Position numbers and translations under genes: made by a program
Notes under the pieces: generated by a model
What the model saw: only the letters and a program-made list of their open reading frames with translations
Database searches by the model: none
Told to the model about the DNA's origin: nothing
Shown here: positions 27,444 to 39,676 of the stretch, one piece after another
How positions within the stretch are numbered: position 1 is the first letter of the stretch
How the letters are laid out: every line of letters begins with the position of its first letter
Origin: Paenibacillus pini JCM 16418
Lineage (GTDB): Bacteria; Bacillota; Bacilli; Paenibacillales; Paenibacillaceae
Length of the DNA: 64,000 nt
Direction: 5' to 3'
NCBI RefSeq assembly: GCF_000576305.1
Contig: NZ_BAVZ01000001.1
Coordinates: forward strand, 186,001 to 250,000

Positions 27444-28226
27444 ATGGCTACGAATTTCACCATTGAAGGACTTAAAGCATCGATCGAAGGTAAGGAAATA
27501 TTGAAGGGGATTAACCTTGAAATGAAAGGCGGAGAAATCCACGCCATCATGGGACCAAACGGTACGGGTAAAAGTACTCTTGCTTCCGCATTAATGGGTC
27601 ACCCTAAATATGAAGTAACAGAAGGCGTAGTAACGCTAAACGGCGAAGACGTGCTGGATATGGCTGTTGATGAGCGTGCTCGCGCAGGTCTTTTCCTAGC
27701 TATGCAGTACCCAAGTGAAATTACAGGCGTAACGAACTCTGACTTCTTGCGTAGCGCTATTAATGCTCGTCGTGAAGAAGGAAGCGAAATCTCCTTGATT
27801 CGTTTCATCCGTCAAATGGAAGCAAAGATGAAGGAACTTGACATGAATCCTGAATTTGCTCATCGCTATTTAAATGAAGGATTCTCAGGCGGCGAGAAAA
27901 AACGTAACGAAATTTTGCAAATGATGCTGATCGAGCCAAACCTAGTTATTTTGGATGAAATTGACTCCGGTCTTGATATTGATGCACTTAAAATTGTAGC
28001 TAGTGGCGTAAACGCTATGCGTAGCGAAGACCGTGGTTTCTTGATTATTACCCACTATCAACGTCTACTTAACTACGTTAAGCCAGACTTTGTACACGTA
28101 ATGATGCAAGGACGTATTGTGAAATCAGGCGGACCTGAGCTTGCTGAGCGTCTTGAAGCAGAAGGTTATGACTGGGTTAAAGAAGAACTTGGTATCGAAG
28201 ACGAAACTGTAGGACAAGAAGCGTAA
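27444..28226 (+). CDS. sufC: Fe-S cluster assembly ATPase SufC
   Basis: ABC-type ATPase of the SufBCD scaffold complex, cytosolic. Walker A GPNGTGKST (about residues 36-44), the signature FSGGEKKRNEILQM, Walker B LVILDEIDSGLDIDAL and the H-loop FLIITHYQRLL. Length of 260 aa is typical. The ribosome site GGAGGG precedes ATG 27444. It opens the Gram-positive order sufC-D-S-U-B, expected to be essential as the main Fe-S assembly route in Bacillales. Confidence 0.97.
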   Translation: MATNFTIEGLKASIEGKEILKGINLEMKGGEIHAIMGPNGTGKSTLASALMGHPKYEVTEGVVTLNGEDVLDMAVDERARAGLFLAMQYPSEITGVTNSDFLRSAINARREEGSEISLIRFIRQMEAKMKELDMNPEFAHRYLNEGFSGGEKKRNEILQMMLIEPNLVILDEIDSGLDIDALKIVASGVNAMRSEDRGFLIITHYQRLLNYVKPDFVHVMMQGRIVKSGGPELAERLEAEGYDWVKEELGIEDETVGQEA

Positions 28227-28252
28227 ACAAACGGAAGGAGGAGAACCTAAAA

Positions 28253-31191
<2,939 letters not shown>

Positions 31192-31208
31192 ATAGGGAGG
31201 TTTTACCC

Positions 31209-32612
31209 ATGGCTAAGAAATCGCCAGAAGTTGTTGAAGAAGAATATAAATACGGGTTCCGTGATGAACATAAATCCATATTTCAAACAGGTAAAGGCTT
31301 GACTCGTGAAGTTGTAACTGAAATTTCCAAAATCAAGAATGAACCGCAATTCATGCTAGACTTTCGTCTAAAGGCATTGGAGCAATTTGAGAAAATGCCT
31401 ATGCCGAAGTGGGGCGGAAATATGGATGACCTGGATTTCGAAGATATCCAGTACTATGTTAGACCGTCTGAGAAGCAAGGGAAGACATGGGAAGAGGTTC
31501 CTTCTGAAATCAAAGAAACGTTTGATAAATTAGGTATCCCGGAAGCTGAACAGAAATTCCTAGCAGGTGTATCGGCTCAGTATGAATCTGAAGTCGTTTA
31601 CCACAGTATGCAAAAGGAACTAGAAGATCAAGGCGTTATCTTTACAGATACTGACACAGCACTAAGAGAATATCCAGAGCTGTTCAAGGAGTATTTTGCA
31701 ACGATCGTTCCTCCTTCTGATAATAAATTTGCAGCTTTGAACAGTGCAGTTTGGTCAGGTGGAAGTTTCATTTATGTTCCTAAAGGCGTCAAATGTGAAG
31801 TTCCACTGCAAGCCTATTTCCGTATTAACTCGGAGAATATGGGTCAGTTCGAGCGTACATTGATTATCGCTGATGAAGGAAGTTTCGTTCACTACGTTGA
31901 AGGTTGTACAGCTCCAATCTACAGCACGAACTCCCTGCATAGCGCAGTTGTTGAGATTATTGCTCGTAAAGATGCTCGTGTTCGTTATACAACGATCCAG
32001 AACTGGGCTCCTAACATTTATAACTTGGTTACGAAGCGTGCTGTTGCAGAAGAAAATGCAACGATGGAATGGGTTGATGGTAACATCGGTTCCAAACTGA
32101 CGATGAAATATCCAGCAGTTATCCTAAAAGGTCGCGGCGCTAAAGGTATGGTATTGTCAATTGCTGTTGCAGGTAAAGGTCAGCATCAGGATGCTGGTGC
32201 TAAGATGCATCACTTGGCTCCAGACACGACTTCTACAATCGTATCCAAATCGATTAGTAAGCACGGTGGTAAAGTAACGTACCGTGGTCTTGCATCCTTT
32301 GGACGTAATGCAGAAGGTGCTAAAGCCAATATCAAGTGTGATACACTGATCATGGATAATGAATCAACGTCAGATACGATTCCTTACAATGAAATCATGA
32401 ACGATAATATTACGCTTGAGCATGAAGCTACAGTATCCAAGGTTTCAGAAGAGCAATTGTTCTATCTGATGAGCCGTGGTCTTACGGAAGCAGAAGCTAC
32501 GCAAATGATCGTTATGGGCTTTATCGAGCCGTTCACGAAGGAACTTCCAATGGAATACGCCGTCGAAATGAACCGTTTGATCAAGCACGAAATGGAAGGC
32601 AGTATCGGTTAA
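31209..32612 (+). CDS. sufB: Fe-S cluster assembly protein SufB
   Basis: Main scaffold subunit of SufBCD. 467 aa with the hallmark [59 protein letters not shown] and the C-terminal [20 protein letters not shown] followed by MEGSIG at the end. The catalytic Cys region is [20 protein letters not shown]. Good GGAGG site. The last 21 bases recur as a fragment 1 kb downstream. Confidence 0.96.
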   Translation: MAKKSPEVVEEEYKYGFRDEHKSIFQTGKGLTREVVTEISKIKNEPQFMLDFRLKALEQFEKMPMPKWGGNMDDLDFEDIQYYVRPSEKQGKTWEEVPSEIKETFDKLGIPEAEQKFLAGVSAQYESEVVYHSMQKELEDQGVIFTDTDTALREYPELFKEYFATIVPPSDNKFAALNSAVWSGGSFIYVPKGVKCEVPLQAYFRINSENMGQFERTLIIADEGSFVHYVEGCTAPIYSTNSLHSAVVEIIARKDARVRYTTIQNWAPNIYNLVTKRAVAEENATMEWVDGNIGSKLTMKYPAVILKGRGAKGMVLSIAVAGKGQHQDAGAKMHHLAPDTTSTIVSKSISKHGGKVTYRGLASFGRNAEGAKANIKCDTLIMDNESTSDTIPYNEIMNDNITLEHEATVSKVSEEQLFYLMSRGLTEAEATQMIVMGFIEPFTKELPMEYAVEMNRLIKHEMEGSIG

Positions 32613-32660
32613 TACGCCACAAATGTTGGTACAACAACGTTTGTAAGCTGAAATTATAAG

Positions 32661-32712
32661 AGAAAACTTGGGTCGTGCCGAATTCGTGCCGATTCAGTTT
32701 TCTCGCTTTGTG
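32661..32712 (+). terminator. Possible suf operon terminator, inner hairpin
   Basis: Perfect 9-bp arms GAGAAAACT and AGTTTTCTC enclose a 27-base loop that contains a direct repeat of TCGTGCCGA. A short T stretch follows (CTTTG). Weaker than the next hairpin. Confidence 0.4.
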
Positions 32713-32717
32713 TAGGA

Positions 32718-32750
32718 GGCGAACTTTTTAAGTTCGTCTTTTATTTTTTG
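32718..32750 (+). terminator. Terminator after sufB
   Basis: Arms GGCGAACTT and AAGTTCGTC (one G-T pair) with a TTT loop, followed by TTTTATTTTTT. It closes sufCDSUB. Confidence 0.75.
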
Positions 32751-32906
32751 TTAGTTATATCGAGATATGTGTCCACTTCTTACTTAAGATCTGTTGGAAT
32801 ATAAAATTTCACTTCGTGAAAGTTTTACTTGAAAAGATGAAGGATTGTGTTAATTTATTGATATTGCATTGATTAAAGAGCGCGAAGCGAGAAAAGGTGA
32901 ATTACT

Positions 32907-33482
32907 CTGAAAGCGAATCGGATGGAAGCGTTCAGCGATGGTGTGTTGGCAATCATTATTACGATCATGGTGCTGGAATTTAAAGTTCCGGAAGGTCATG
33001 ACTGGCATGCATTGATCGAACTTGGCCCAAAGGTTATTAGCTACATCTTTAGTTTTGTATATGTTGGCATCTACTGGAACAATCATCATCATCTGCTGCA
33101 CATGGTTCGAACGATGAGCGGTCGGTTGATGTGGCTTAACCTATTGCTACTTTTCTGGTTATCCCTTGTGCCGTTCACGACAGCTTGGATGGGGGAGAAC
33201 CATTTTGCTGCCACACCAACAGCGTTATACGGTATTGTTTTATTACTTGCAGCGCTTGCATACTGGCTGCTTCAGCGCGCGATTATTAACCAACATTCGA
33301 GTGATTCCTCATTTGTTCTAGCGATGGGCAAAAACTGTAAGGGAAAATTATCTCCCTTACTCTACTTGATCGCGGTCTTGACAGCATATGTTAGTCCTTG
33401 GATATCCGGCTTCTTTTTTGTACTTGTTGCTGTGATCTGGTTCTTGCCAGATAAGCGAATCGAGTATATCTTGCGAGACTGA
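32907..33482 (+). CDS. TMEM175 family (DUF1211) potassium channel-like membrane protein
   Basis: About 191 aa with five to six membrane helices. Members of this family conduct potassium in some bacteria. The signature FSDGVLAIIITIMVLE lies at the start of helix 1. Helix-rich segments follow at about residues 40-66, 75-95, 105-125, 140-160 and 165-180. From CTG 32907 the protein would begin (M)KANRMEAFSDG, matching relatives, with AAAGGTG seven bases upstream. The first ATG, at 32922, has no clear ribosome site. A CTG start is therefore likely but unproven. Confidence 0.85.
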   Translation: MKANRMEAFSDGVLAIIITIMVLEFKVPEGHDWHALIELGPKVISYIFSFVYVGIYWNNHHHLLHMVRTMSGRLMWLNLLLLFWLSLVPFTTAWMGENHFAATPTALYGIVLLLAALAYWLLQRAIINQHSSDSSFVLAMGKNCKGKLSPLLYLIAVLTAYVSPWISGFFFVLVAVIWFLPDKRIEYILRD

Positions 33483-33539
33483 GGATGCTAAAATCGATTT
33501 GCTTGAGGGTGCACTAACACTTACGACAAGCACATTGAG

Positions 33540-33567
33540 CCAACAATTAATAATTGTTGGTTTTTTT
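33540..33567 (+). terminator. Terminator after the TMEM175 gene
   Basis: Perfect stem CCAACAATTA / TAATTGTTGG with a tight loop, then TTTTTTT. Confidence 0.88.
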
Positions 33568-33639
33568 CTGTCGTTTCTGCACGCATAGGCGCAATAATGA
33601 CAGCACCCATTGAGCTTGTGAAAAGATATAAAGCATGGG

Positions 33640-33675
33640 TTAATTAAGCATGACATGGAAGGCAGTATCGGTTAA
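33640..33675 (+). repeat. Duplicated fragment of the sufB 3' end
   Basis: The last 21 bases here (33655-33675, ATGGAAGGCAGTATCGGTTAA) are identical to sufB 32592-32612 including the stop codon. The preceding 15 bases encode LIKHD against LIKHE in sufB with several silent changes. No ribosome site or longer frame accompanies it. It looks like the residue of an old duplication or recombination that now brackets the TMEM175 gene. Confidence 0.7.
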
Positions 33676-33705
33676 ATTAATACCACACTTCTAAATATAG
33701 TCAAT

Positions 33706-33740
33706 AAAAAGGACTCTGCAGAACTAGCAGAGTCCTTTTT
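33706..33740. terminator. Bidirectional terminator
   Basis: Arms AAAAAGGACTCTGC and GCAGAGTCCTTTTT, perfect, seven-base loop. It also terminates the minus-strand small Cys-rich gene next to it. Confidence 0.88.
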
Positions 33741-33772
33741 ATTGTAAATATTGAGCTAGCTTACTGGCTCGA

Positions 33773-34009
33773 TTACATCGATTCAAGAATTTCTATAGCC
33801 TCTTCTACGTTATCAACTTCACCAACGGCTGATTTTTGTAAAATTTCTTGATCACATGTTGCGCAATCTACATGTACTTCACAGTATCCTAAACCATCAT
33901 CATTTACTCCATCGGTCCACCAAAGATTAACGTTCGCAGCTTCTTTTTGACATTGATTGCAGTACAAGTCATTATCTGTTGTATTGATTTGGCTGGATGC
34001 AATGATCAT
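33773..34009 (-). CDS. Small Cys-rich hypothetical protein
   Basis: 78 aa, family not recognised. It has CNQC near residue 18, then HVDCATCDQEI about 28 residues later, so two CxxC pairs could bind zinc. An acidic C-terminus (VDNVEEAIEILESM) follows. The frame opens at 34045, but ATG 34009 has AGAGGTGAA upstream and is preferred. It stands alone between terminators. Confidence 0.65.
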   Translation of the reverse strand: MIIASSQINTTDNDLYCNQCQKEAANVNLWWTDGVNDDGLGYCEVHVDCATCDQEILQKSAVGEVDNVEEAIEILESM

Positions 34010-34092
34010 TTTATGTTCACCTCTTATTTGACTTAGTATCATCATTCCCGAACTTTTGTTATTTATTTGCGTTATCTCTATAAGGATAGATT

Positions 34093-34118
34093 AAAAAACA
34101 GGTCCCCTTGAAGGAGAC
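34093..34118 (-). terminator. Possible terminator for the HD-GYP gene
   Basis: Read on the minus strand: GTCTCC and GGGGAC arms with a short loop, then CTGTTTTTTAA. It lies just after the stop of the split HD-GYP gene. Confidence 0.55.
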
Positions 34119-34133
34119 ATGCTATAGCCGTTG

Positions 34134-35191
34134 TTACATGTAAATTTGTTCAATTGAAATTTCACGTTCGGTAGATAAGTTAGCAAACCGTTCATCAGTT
34201 TGCACCAATGGACGGAAGAAATCGGCCGGATTGGTCATAACGATAATACCATTCTCACCTGAAGTTAGCAGTACTCTCTTGCCAATAAAGTTCGGAATCA
34301 TATGTCTAATAAAGATTTGAGTAGGTTTAGCGCTCAGTTTGCCAAAGCTGAGGCCATACAGCTCCCGTAGAACAGCTAGTAATTCCTGCTTGGACTGATA
34401 TACACGGTTTGTAGTCATGGCACTAAATACATCGGCCACTGCGGTGATTTGGGAAAATGGATGGATATCATTCTCTCCGCGAGCATTCGGATAGCCACTA
34501 CTGTCGCCACGTTCATGATGCTGAAGTGCGACGAGAGCGGATACCTCATCTGAAGTGGAGTCCCGTATAATATCATAGCCGTAGACGGTATGACGTTTCA
34601 TTTCTTTATATTCTTCTGCTGTTAGTTTGCCTGGCTTATTTAGCAAGCTTCCGGGAATCATACATTTACCAACATCATGTAGATAACCTGCTCTCCCTGC
34701 CGCATAGGCTCATTCTTGGAGTAACCGAGCCATGTAGCTATGTAGTAAGATAGTATGCTTACCTGCATGGAGTGGTTGTACGTATAGTCGTCCTCATGGT
34801 TAAAAGCGAGCATTAGTGATACAACGTCTTTCTGTTCTTTCAATTGGTCGATGAGAGGTTCTAAGATGTCATCAACGACTGTGTTGTTAAATTTTCCAGT
34901 CGCTAATGCTTCAATAAAAAGAGACTCAAATCCGTTTACAGCGTTTTCGAGATGAGGTTTGGTTCTGAGTAGTAATTCCTGCTGAAGAGGATGGATGTCA
35001 AAAGAACGATCAGCTTCTTCAGCGATGAAAGCAGTCTCTATGTCAACATAATTCACTCCGTGCTGCATCAGCTTACTGATTTCTTCACTTTGTAGATAAG
35101 TGCCCTTCTGCAATACATGCAGTCCTAACTCATTATAGGTGTCTGTCTGCAGAAGATCCCCTGGCTTCAAATCCGTGACATGCACTTTCAA
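34134..35191 (-). pseudogene. HD-GYP domain phosphodiesterase-like protein, frameshifted near 34708
   Basis: Putative cyclic-di-GMP phosphodiesterase. The N-terminal part (MKVHVTDLKPGDLLQ from TTG 35191, with GAGGTGAC upstream) runs to the HD domain start YNHSMQVSILSYYIATWLGY and fails after YSKNE. Restoring one base (GGCC read as GCC) continues as AYAAGRAGYLHDVGKCMIPG, supplying the catalytic HD pair, and joins the second part with LVALQHHERGDSSGYP and VADVFSAMTTNRVYQ. The GYP loop is HHERGDSSGYP, slightly off the usual HHE-x-DGxGYP. It shares overall design with the intact HD-GYP gene at 38554. Confidence 0.85.
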
Positions 35192-35279
35192 GCAAAAGTC
35201 ACCTCGTTCTTTCAAAATTCGACATGGTTTATGTCAAATATCATAACAAGAAAAATTTGGATTTACAACGCCAATATTG

Positions 35280-36008
35280 TTATATAACAGGATAAGTGGT
35301 TGGGTCCCAAGGCCCAGTCTGATGACCTTTCCATTCGGAGCCATCTTCCCATATTTCTTTTTTCCAAATAGGGACTGTATTCTTGAGTTGTTCGATTGCG
35401 AAACGACTAGCTTGATAACAGGTATCTCTATGTCCTGTTGAGACGGCTATGATTACACTAATTCCTTGAATATCGACTGTGCCAATGCGATGAGAAATCG
35501 CACAAATCGCGTCAGGCCAGCGTTCTTTGAGTTCTTTTCCTATCGCTTGTAGCTGTGCTAATGCCATAGGAATATATGCTTCATACTCTAAATGAACGGT
35601 GCGTTGAGCTCCGGTCATTTCACGTGTCGTGCCGATAAAAGAAAGTGTAGCTCCATGGTTAGAATGAAGGACTTTAGACGTCACTTCTTCAATTGACAAT
35701 GGTTCTTCCGTAATGGAATACAGACCGTCTTCCGATTGAACGGTTTTGTTGTCTTGTCCATCTCCTCCTGAGACGGGTGGGATTAGGGCAATTTCATCAT
35801 TTTGCGTAATAAGCGTCGTAGCAGGAGCATATTCCTGATTGACGGCGAGGAAAGAGACAGCGATCTGTGCCGTTGCCTCTGGATAAGCTTCGGAGAGCTT
35901 TATTTTCAACTGGTCGGCTTGGATTGACGATTCTTCTATAGTAAAGTTGAGTACTGATGTTTGAAGCCGTTCTGCAAGACCGGCAAATAATTGAATACGT
36001 AATTGCAT
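35280..36008 (-). CDS. MoaD-MoaE fusion, molybdopterin synthase
   Basis: Both molybdopterin synthase subunits in one chain. Residues 1-85 are a ubiquitin-like MoaD domain ending in PPVSGGDG, so the Gly-Gly that normally must be C-terminal is internal. After a linker (about 86-100), the rest is MoaE with GATLSFIGTTREM, LEYEAYIPMALAQL, HRIGTVDIQ, HRDTCYQASRFAIEQLK and PIWKKEIWEDGSEW. ATG 36008 has GAGGTGG five bases before it. No other moa/moe gene is nearby. Processing after Gly-Gly would be required by analogy with MoaX-type fusions. Confidence 0.9.
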   Translation of the reverse strand: MQLRIQLFAGLAERLQTSVLNFTIEESSIQADQLKIKLSEAYPEATAQIAVSFLAVNQEYAPATTLITQNDEIALIPPVSGGDGQDNKTVQSEDGLYSITEEPLSIEEVTSKVLHSNHGATLSFIGTTREMTGAQRTVHLEYEAYIPMALAQLQAIGKELKERWPDAICAISHRIGTVDIQGISVIIAVSTGHRDTCYQASRFAIEQLKNTVPIWKKEIWEDGSEWKGHQTGPWDPTTYPVI

Positions 36009-36138
36009 TTTTTCCACCTCGGACATGGTTGTTTTTAGGTCTTCAATATACCATAATCGGTATGAAAATGTTATGCTTATGCCTTAGTGACAAGAAGTAA
36101 AGCAGCAGGTTAAACGTGGAGAAGGGGAGGATACAATC

Positions 36139-37575
36139 ATGCGGTTGGATCAGCCGAAGTCTATTACGATATTGCATACCAACGACATTCACAGCCATTT
36201 TGAACAAGTGAGTTCAATCGCTGCTCTGATTACCCACGAAAGGGAGCAAGCTAAAGGTAGTCCTCTACTTGTGCTAGATATTGGTGATCATATGGACCGA
36301 GCCGCTGTCGAAACCGAAGGTACTATGGGTGCCGTTAACGTTGATATATTGAACCTTAGTGGATATGATGCTGTAACAATCGGGAATAATGAAGGGCTTA
36401 CCCTCACACCTGAAGTACTATCGAATACTTATGCGGGTCTTATGGCCCCTATTATATGCTCTAACATCATAGAGCAAACCAGTGGTGAGCCTCCTTGCTG
36501 GATGAAGCCAAATGCAATCTTAGAGCGAGACGGTATCCGTATTGGAATTACAGGAGCAACCGCACCATATGACACGTTTTATCAATTAATAGGTTGGAGT
36601 TCATTGGATCCTCTTGAATCGATACGTACTCAGGTTGAATGGTTACGACCTCAAGTGGATATTGTGATTGTATTATCCCATTTAGGACTTACAACGGACG
36701 AAGGGCTTGCGGAGAATGTGCCAGGAATTGACCTCATTCTGGGCGGACACACGCATCATCTTCTAGAAGAACCACTCTTAATTGGACAAACTACGGTCTG
36801 TGGTGCTGGGAAATTTGGACAATATGTAGGCAAAGTGGTGATGCAGCAACAGTCGGATGGATTGTTCAAGGTTATCAAAGGCGAGTGTTTGCAAGTAAAT
36901 ACAGATATACTTGATGAACAAGTGAGCAATGCACTTGTAACGCATCGTATAAGAGCAGAGGAATCGCTTGGTGATGGTGTAGTCATCACAGAACAGCCTA
37001 TTTCCATTCGTTATGATGAAGAATCACCTTTTGGCAATCTGTTAGCACAATCGGTACGGCAATTTACCCAAACAGACCTGTCCATTGTTAATACAGGTCA
37101 GCTACTGGGAGACTTGCCTTCTGGGGAGATCACGACAGGGCTGCTCCATCAGTTATGTCCTTCTCCCATTAATTCTTGTGTCATTTTTCTGAAGGGGCAT
37201 GATATAAAAGCGACATTGGAACAGAGTTTACTCGAAGAATATCAACAAAAAGAGATTCGAGGATTTGGATTCCGAGGCGAAATACTTGGTAATATTGCTA
37301 TTGACGGTATGGAAGTCTTGTATGATTCCAGTAGAATCCCTTATGATAGAGTAGTCCAAATCACACTGAATGGAACTCCTCTGCTTATGGAGCAGGCATA
37401 TGAAGTCGGAACTCTAGATATGTTCACGTTCGGGATTGGTTATGAGAACATATCAAAAGGAAGGGATGCTGCATTTTTTCTTCCGGAATTTATAAGGGAC
37501 TTACTTCGTCTAGAATTGCAACGCCCAGGTAGTCTGGATCAAATTCAGCAGAAAAGATGGATTGAAGTTAGATAA
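36139..37575 (+). CDS. yunD: Bifunctional metallophosphatase/5'-nucleotidase family protein (YunD-like)
   Basis: 478-aa cytoplasmic-looking 5'-nucleotidase family protein without a signal peptide. The N-terminal metallophosphatase domain has LHTNDIHSHFE, DIGDHMDRAA, TIGNNEG, VLSHLGL and LGGHTHH, supplying both metals. The C-terminal nucleotidase domain follows from about residue 290 (SPFGNLLAQSVRQ). The lack of an export signal matches YunD rather than secreted UshA. GGAGAAGGGGAGG precedes ATG 36139. Confidence 0.88.
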   Translation: MRLDQPKSITILHTNDIHSHFEQVSSIAALITHEREQAKGSPLLVLDIGDHMDRAAVETEGTMGAVNVDILNLSGYDAVTIGNNEGLTLTPEVLSNTYAGLMAPIICSNIIEQTSGEPPCWMKPNAILERDGIRIGITGATAPYDTFYQLIGWSSLDPLESIRTQVEWLRPQVDIVIVLSHLGLTTDEGLAENVPGIDLILGGHTHHLLEEPLLIGQTTVCGAGKFGQYVGKVVMQQQSDGLFKVIKGECLQVNTDILDEQVSNALVTHRIRAEESLGDGVVITEQPISIRYDEESPFGNLLAQSVRQFTQTDLSIVNTGQLLGDLPSGEITTGLLHQLCPSPINSCVIFLKGHDIKATLEQSLLEEYQQKEIRGFGFRGEILGNIAIDGMEVLYDSSRIPYDRVVQITLNGTPLLMEQAYEVGTLDMFTFGIGYENISKGRDAAFFLPEFIRDLLRLELQRPGSLDQIQQKRWIEVR

Positions 37576-37601
37576 GAAGATGTTATTTTGAGGAGGAGAA
37601 C

Positions 37602-38429
37602 ATGGACACACTTACGTCTATAATTTTGGGCATCGTAGAAGGCATAACGGAATTTATTCCAGTATCTTCAACCGGCCATATGATTTTGACATCTAAATTG
37701 TTAGGGTATAACGATCAAGACCCAACGATGAAGACATTTGAGATTGTTATTCAGCTTGGTGCAATTCTGGCGATAGCGATTGTGTATTGGCGTCGAATTT
37801 TGGACCTACTCGGCATTAAGAAAAGCCAGCGAACTCATGGGGGATTATTCCCAGCGAAAAAATTGAACTTGCTTCACATTATTATTGGTATTGCTCCTGC
37901 ACTGATCGTAGCGTTTTTTGCTAGGGATTTCATTAAAAGTTTATTTAGTGCAAGTACAGTTATTTGGGCACTTGTAGTAGGCGGCTTGTTTATGATTTTC
38001 GCAGAATGGTTTAATAAATCTAAGGCTAGAATTACAGCTGAAGAAATGGATGACCTTACCTATAAGCAAGTGTTTATGATCGGAATTTATCAAATTTTGT
38101 CTGTTCTATGGCCAGGCTTCTCTCGTTCGGGAGCAACCATCTCTGGAGGTATGCTTAGCGGAGCTAGTTATAAAGCTTCGGCTGACTTCTCTTTCTTGAT
38201 TGCTATTCCTATTATGTGTGCCGCAGCAGGTTATGAGCTCTTAGACTCTTATAAGTATATGACAAAGGATACACTTGGCATGTTTGTCATCGGTTTTATT
38301 GTCGCTTTTGTTGTGGCTTATGTGGTCGTTAAGATTTTCATGAAATTTATTCAAAAGATCAGATTGACCCACTTTGCAATTTATCGGTTTATACTTGCGG
38401 CTGTTTTCTGGTTGTTTATAATGCGTTAA
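37602..38429 (+). CDS. uppP: Undecaprenyl-diphosphatase UppP (BacA)
   Basis: Integral membrane phosphatase recycling the lipid carrier for cell wall synthesis. It confers bacitracin resistance when overproduced. Motifs: IVEGITEFIPVSSTGHMIL (residues about 10-29, with the catalytic Glu and Ser region) and PGFSRSGATISGGML (about residues 170-185). Length of 275 aa and about eight membrane helices are normal. GAGGAGG precedes ATG 37602. A decayed PAP2-type diphosphatase lies 19 kb upstream. Confidence 0.95.
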   Translation: MDTLTSIILGIVEGITEFIPVSSTGHMILTSKLLGYNDQDPTMKTFEIVIQLGAILAIAIVYWRRILDLLGIKKSQRTHGGLFPAKKLNLLHIIIGIAPALIVAFFARDFIKSLFSASTVIWALVVGGLFMIFAEWFNKSKARITAEEMDDLTYKQVFMIGIYQILSVLWPGFSRSGATISGGMLSGASYKASADFSFLIAIPIMCAAAGYELLDSYKYMTKDTLGMFVIGFIVAFVVAYVVVKIFMKFIQKIRLTHFAIYRFILAAVFWLFIMR

Positions 38430-38553
38430 TGCTGCTGTGACGATATAGTTAAATGGATAATTTCTGTCTCTCGAAGGATGTTGGCATACTTGATATTGAT
38501 AGACAGCTGTTAGGCCAATACTCAAACGAGATTAAAGGCAGGAGAGGATTTAT

Positions 38554-39639
38554 TTGCGTTTGTTACCTGTGCAGTTGCTTCGTGAAAAAATGAAAATAGG
38601 TAAAAAAATATACAATGATGAAGGTGTTATTCTGCTAGCGGATGGTGTCGAATTAACACCACATCTGATTCGTCGTCTCGTGGAACTGGATATAGGTTAT
38701 GTATACATAGAGGATCATCTGTCTGAAGGCATACATATTCCAGAAATGCTACAGGAGGAGACGCGTCGAAATGCTCTTCAGAAATTACGTCATAACTTTC
38801 AACGACTATCAAGCGCATCTTCTATTACGAAAGGTTATCACCACTTAGGTAAGGAATTCTCTGGAGTGATGGAGTCTATCATTGAAGATATTAGCTCTCA
38901 AGAAGACTCCATGATTATGTTAATGGATATGAATACAACAGATCACTATCTGTATAAGCATTCTCTTAACGTATGTGTGTATACACTCGTTTTGGGGATC
39001 GCGGTTGGTTATTCCAAAGATCAGTTGATGGTGCTTGGCTTGGGATCACTTTTGCATGACATTGGTAAAACACAGATTCCTCAAAAATTATTGTTCAAGC
39101 CACAAAAGCTTGATGACGAAGAATATCGGCAGATGCGTGCCCATGCGGAAATTGGTTTTCGCATCTTAAAAGATGAGCCTAACGTTCCACTTCTTGCTGC
39201 TCACTGTGCGCTGCAGCATCATGAACGTTATGATGGATCTGGTTATCCCCGTGGTTTAAAAGGTAGTGAGATTCATGAATATGCTCAGCTGCTGGGACTT
39301 GCTGATTCGTATGATGCTTTAACTTCGCACCGGATCTATAGGCCAGCAATGCTGCCGCATCAAGCAGTAGAGGTTCTTTATGCAGGTTCTGGTACGTTAT
39401 ATAGTCAGCGTATTCTTGAAATTTTTCGCGACAAAGTAGCCATTTATCCACCTGGAATTATGGTGAATTTGAGTACAGGTGAGATGGGGGTTGTCGCAAG
39501 GATTAATTCGGATACACCACATCGTCCAGTTGTACGTGTTATTACGAATCCATCAGGAGAAACTTTACAAGTTCCTTATGAATTGGATCTCGCTAAATCC
39601 TTGTCGGTCATTATTACCGGAGTTGAAGGAGTAAAGTGA
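38554..39639 (+). CDS. HD-GYP domain protein
   Basis: 361 aa, putative c-di-GMP phosphodiesterase. An N-terminal region (residues 1-125) resembles the DUF3391-like segment in the split HD-GYP gene. The HD-GYP domain has YKHSLNVCVYTLVLGIAVGY, LLHDIGKTQIP (catalytic HD), HAEIGFRIL, QHHERYDGSGYPRGLKG and LADSYDALTSHRIYRP. The C-terminal segment (PGIMVNLSTGEMGVVARI) matches the other paralogue. TTG start with AGGAGAGG upstream. No GGDEF partner is near. Confidence 0.88.
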   Translation: MRLLPVQLLREKMKIGKKIYNDEGVILLADGVELTPHLIRRLVELDIGYVYIEDHLSEGIHIPEMLQEETRRNALQKLRHNFQRLSSASSITKGYHHLGKEFSGVMESIIEDISSQEDSMIMLMDMNTTDHYLYKHSLNVCVYTLVLGIAVGYSKDQLMVLGLGSLLHDIGKTQIPQKLLFKPQKLDDEEYRQMRAHAEIGFRILKDEPNVPLLAAHCALQHHERYDGSGYPRGLKGSEIHEYAQLLGLADSYDALTSHRIYRPAMLPHQAVEVLYAGSGTLYSQRILEIFRDKVAIYPPGIMVNLSTGEMGVVARINSDTPHRPVVRVITNPSGETLQVPYELDLAKSLSVIITGVEGVK

Positions 39640-39676
39640 GCTAGCATTTCTCTACAGGGGACAAGGGGGCAGATCC

